A DNA stretch of 7,024 bases, taken from contig JACNJP010000406.1 in NCBI GenBank assembly GCA_014382465.1, positions 2,753 through 9,776 of the forward strand, written 5' to 3'. Position numbers and translations under genes: made by a program. Each line of letters starts with the position of its first letter. The first letter of the stretch is position 1. This stretch comes from Planctomycetota bacterium (GTDB lineage: Bacteria; Planctomycetota; UBA1135). Positions 5,549 through 7,024 of the stretch are shown here, in pieces. The notes below the pieces were generated by a model. It was not told where the DNA came from. It worked only from the letters and a program-made list of their open reading frames with translations, and made no database searches.

Positions 5549-6213
5549 GAGGATTCAGCGGCGGCGACGCGGCCGTGGCGGAAGCGGAACGGGAGGTCGC
5601 GGATGCGGTCCGGCGAGCCGCCGATGGGCAGTGTATTCCATGCCACCCGGGCCCGCTCGCGGGCCTCCGGAGCACCGACCGGGAATTCCAGCCGGATCAG
5701 GGTGACGCTGGCGCGGTTGCGAGGGGCGTCGCCGCGCTCCTGGAGCCAGATGAGCTCCCAGCCGCGGATCGTCTTGACCGGGCCGGTCCACTGGCCCGGC
5801 TCCAGGGAGCCGACGGCCGCCGCCACCCGGCCGCTGCGGATTTCGAAGGGGGACGGGGCGAAGGGGCCCTCGATGACCCCGGCCTCGGGGTCCAGGGTCC
5901 GTTCGCGGGCCAGGTCGGCGAAGGATTCGCCGCCCTGGAGCCGCCTGGCCCAGCGATCGGCCTCCTCCAGCGCCGCGGAGCTCTCGGCCGCCAGCTCGGC
6001 GTGGAGCAGCCAGGCTGGGCCGAAGCCGCCGTCCAGGACGTGCCAGGCCAGCGAATTCTCGCCCCATTGGGGGAAACTGCCCTTCATCTCGCGGACCGCG
6101 GTGTCGATAGCTTCTCCAGGGATCCAGGTGTCTCCGAGGGCGATCCCGTCTGACTCGTGGCCGCAGGCGGTCAGGAGCAGCGGGCAGGTCAAGAGGAGGG
6201 TGGCCGTTCTCAC
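5545..6213 (-). CDS. Parvulin-like (PpiC-type) peptidyl-prolyl isomerase lipoprotein
   Basis: The protein has 222 residues from a GTG start at 6213. A clear lipoprotein signal is present: R2, hydrophobic LLLTCPLLL, then the LTAC lipobox with Cys17. Residues about 81-160 follow the parvulin pattern: EEADRWARRLQGGESFADLA, then GVIEGPFAPSPFEI, then AVGSLEPGQWTGPVKTIRGW, corresponding to the usual aGxdFaelA, GGdLGxf and lkpGexsxpv-x-x-xGyhi elements. Parvulins catalyse cis-trans isomerisation of prolyl bonds and assist folding of envelope proteins. The first strand of the fold is poorly conserved (AWHVLDGG may correspond to ARHIL), so activity is uncertain. It is the first gene of the minus-strand operon, and its stop overlaps the next start as ATGA. 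There is no clear Shine-Dalgarno sequence; a GATAAT box 8 nt upstream suggests a leaderless or very short-leader mRNA. It is divergent from a SurA-N-like gene. Confidence 0.8.
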   Translation of the reverse strand: MRTATLLLTCPLLLTACGHESDGIALGDTWIPGEAIDTAVREMKGSFPQWGENSLAWHVLDGGFGPAWLLHAELAAESSAALEEADRWARRLQGGESFADLARERTLDPEAGVIEGPFAPSPFEIRSGRVAAAVGSLEPGQWTGPVKTIRGWELIWLQERGDAPRNRASVTLIRLEFPVGAPEARERARVAWNTLPIGGSPDRIRDLPFRFRHGRVAAAESS

Positions 6214-6221
6214 GGAATGCC

Positions 6222-6227
6222 ATTATC
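6222..6227 (-). promoter_or_regulatory. Possible -10 box (GATAAT) for the five-gene operon
   Basis: The minus strand reads GATAAT 8 nt upstream of the GTG start at 6213. With usual -10 to start-site spacing, transcription would begin at or next to the GTG, giving a leaderless message. The -35 region (TTCTAC at about 17 nt) is poor. The GC-rich background makes the AT-rich hexamer notable, but this remains inference. Confidence 0.35.
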
Positions 6228-6245
6228 GAATCTGCGGGACCTCCG

Positions 6246-6251
6246 TAGAAT
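6246..6251 (+). promoter_or_regulatory. Possible -10 box (TAGAAT) for the SurA-N-like gene
   Basis: TAGAAT lies 27 nt upstream of the ATG at 6279 within the 65-bp divergent intergenic region. No good -35 hexamer is seen 16-18 nt upstream. It faces the GATAAT box of the other strand 18 nt away, so two promoters would share the same short region. Confidence 0.35.
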
Positions 6252-6278
6252 GTTGCGCTTCCCTGGTTTCGAGAAAGC

Positions 6279-6890
6279 ATGTCGACACGCATCCTCCACC
6301 ATTTCTCCGCCGCCCTGCTGGGCGGCCTCGCCCTCCTCAGCGGCCCCCTGGCCGCTGCCACCCCTCAAGACGCCGGCTTCGGGCTCACGGCCGAGCAGGC
6401 CGGGCGCGTCGGTCCCGACGGGATCCGCTACGAGGAGGACCTCAAGCGGGCCCTGATCTACACCGGCGGCTCCCAGCTGATGATGCAGACCACCGTCCAG
6501 GCCCTGATCGAGGGCGAGGTCGAGCGTCGCCGGGCCGCCGGCATCGACGTCTCGCACTGCGTCGTCGAGGAGGCGGAGGTCGACGCCCGGATCGCCTCCC
6601 TGATGGCGGACTTCGGCACCAAAAACCCCGGCGTGGACTTCTGGACCACCGTCGAGGCCATGGGCAACACCCGCGAGACCTACCGCGGGGAGATCGGCCG
6701 GATGATCCTGGTCGACCAGCTGTTCTTCCCCAAGGACCCGGCCAAGTGGCCGATGGACCTGCTCCAGGAGATCTTCGGACCGCCGGCGCCGGCTGAGGGC
6801 GAAGCCGCGCCCGAGGGTCAGGAGGCGTCGCCCTTCCTCGAGACTCCCCAGGCCCAGGACCTGATGACCCAGTCGGTGATGATATTTTGA
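6279..6890 (+). CDS. SurA-N-like periplasmic foldase domain protein, probably truncated at its C-terminus
   Basis: The open frame encodes 203 residues. The N-terminus (STRILHHFSAALLGGLALLSGPLAAA) is a signal peptide with likely cleavage near residues 26-28. Residues about 70-150 resemble the helical SurA N-terminal chaperone domain: QALIEGEVERRRAAGIDVSH, then VVEEAEVDARIASLMADFG, then NTRETYRGEIGRMILVDQL. These match the usual LI-x-x-x-L-x-x-x-x-A-x-x-x-gi-x-V, eeV-x-x-x-i and eeyr-x-x-i-x-x-x-l-l-x-x-k-l elements. No PPIase domain follows; residues 166-195 are an Ala/Pro/Glu-rich linker and the frame stops at TGA 6888-6890. The last codons (VMIF) coincide with the switch to T/G-rich sequence, so the natural gene probably continued and has been cut or joined to other DNA. 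The start has a modest GAGAAAG upstream. It is divergent from the parvulin-like lipoprotein gene, whose product is functionally related. Confidence 0.75.
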   Translation: MSTRILHHFSAALLGGLALLSGPLAAATPQDAGFGLTAEQAGRVGPDGIRYEEDLKRALIYTGGSQLMMQTTVQALIEGEVERRRAAGIDVSHCVVEEAEVDARIASLMADFGTKNPGVDFWTTVEAMGNTRETYRGEIGRMILVDQLFFPKDPAKWPMDLLQEIFGPPAPAEGEAAPEGQEASPFLETPQAQDLMTQSVMIF

Positions 6891-6917
6891 TGATTTTTGA
6901 TGATTTTTTGATGTTTT
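6877..6917 (+). repeat. Degenerate tandem repeat of about 10-11 nt (TGATGATTTTT)
   Basis: Four successive units start at 6877, 6888, 6898 and 6909, reading TGATGATATTT, TGATGATTTT, TGATGATTTTT and TGATGTTTT. The repeat overlaps the last codons of the SurA-N-like frame and marks the change from GC-rich coding DNA to T/G-rich sequence. Confidence 0.7.
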
Positions 6918-7015
6918 AGTGGTTTTTGACAGTGTTATTGCGTTGATAGTTGTTGAGTGGTTTGTGATGGTTTGGATTATCAACAACCATCAAAAACCGC
7001 CAGAAACCACTAAAA
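6914..7015. repeat. Nested inverted repeats in the AT-rich tail
   Basis: The outer arms TTTTAGTGGTTT (6914-6925) and AAACCACTAAAA (7004-7015) are perfectly complementary over 12 nt. Inside them, TGATGGTT (6965-6972) pairs with AACCATCA (6985-6992) around a 12-nt loop. That stem extends past one mismatch by seven more pairs (6957-6963 with 6994-7000, one G-T). Most of the last 110 bases can therefore fold back on itself. No gene is seen in 6891-7024. It may be a genuine structured repeat, or a fold-back artefact at a contig end. Confidence 0.7.
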
Positions 7016-7024
7016 ACCTAGTAA

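Noticed and set aside
4686..5675. N-terminal extension of the peptidase-like gene
   Set aside because: It is an Arg/Pro/Gly-rich shadow of the HEAT-like gene. The signal peptide, Shine-Dalgarno and TTGA coupling mark the true start at 4685.
4757..6796. Very long + strand open frame (679 codons)
   Set aside because: It runs antisense to the parvulin-like and HEAT-like genes and then overlaps the SurA-N-like gene in another frame. It is Arg/Pro/Gly-rich with no domain, as expected from high-GC third-position bias.
6877..7015. Possible CRISPR or integron attC-type array in the AT-rich tail
   Set aside because: The units are only 10-11 nt and contiguous with no spacers. The inverted repeats lack recognisable attC core sites, and no cas or integrase gene is present.

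Overview
This is a high-GC bacterial window, densely coded, with several exported proteins: one clear lipoprotein, one possible lipoprotein and two further signal-peptide proteins. That points to a bacterium with a Gram-negative type envelope. Gene content and base composition would suit Planctomycetota or Myxococcota, but no marker gene is present and this placement is inference only.

Layout. Bases 1-117 (+) are the last codons of a hydantoinase B / 5-oxoprolinase-type gene. Its stop codon overlaps that of a convergent gene for a 263-residue exported protein of unknown function (114-905, -). A near-perfect hairpin repeat built on GGGGTCAGACAT (about 1024-1071) separates it from a NYN/LabA-like protein gene (1073-1840, -), which has a consensus TATAAT box upstream. 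Bases 1980-6213 (-) are a five-gene block that reads as one operon. In transcription order it encodes a parvulin-like lipoprotein, a helical HEAT-like exported protein, an exported metallopeptidase-like protein with the wrong active-site residues, a VUT/YhhQ queuosine-precursor transporter, and a DEDDh exonuclease carrying a WYL-like C-terminal domain. Junctions are ATGA (4 nt), TTGA (4 nt, TTG start), a 31-nt overlap and a 10-nt gap, so translational coupling is likely. A 65-bp divergent intergenic region leads to a + strand gene with a SurA-N-like foldase domain (6279-6890). It ends abruptly where the sequence changes from GC-rich coding DNA to a T/G-rich low-complexity tail (about 6883-7024) containing nested inverted repeats.

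How the genes fit together. The first operon genes and the divergent gene all look like envelope proteins for folding or quality control: a parvulin-like lipoprotein, a SurA-N-like protein, a helical-repeat protein and an inactive peptidase-like protein. The transporter and exonuclease sit at the operon end and look functionally unrelated. The most noteworthy points are two enzyme folds with substituted catalytic residues (the peptidase-like protein and the NYN protein), the exonuclease-WYL fusion, and the foreign-looking tail. No known defence or mobile system was recognised, and no tRNA, rRNA or CRISPR array was seen.
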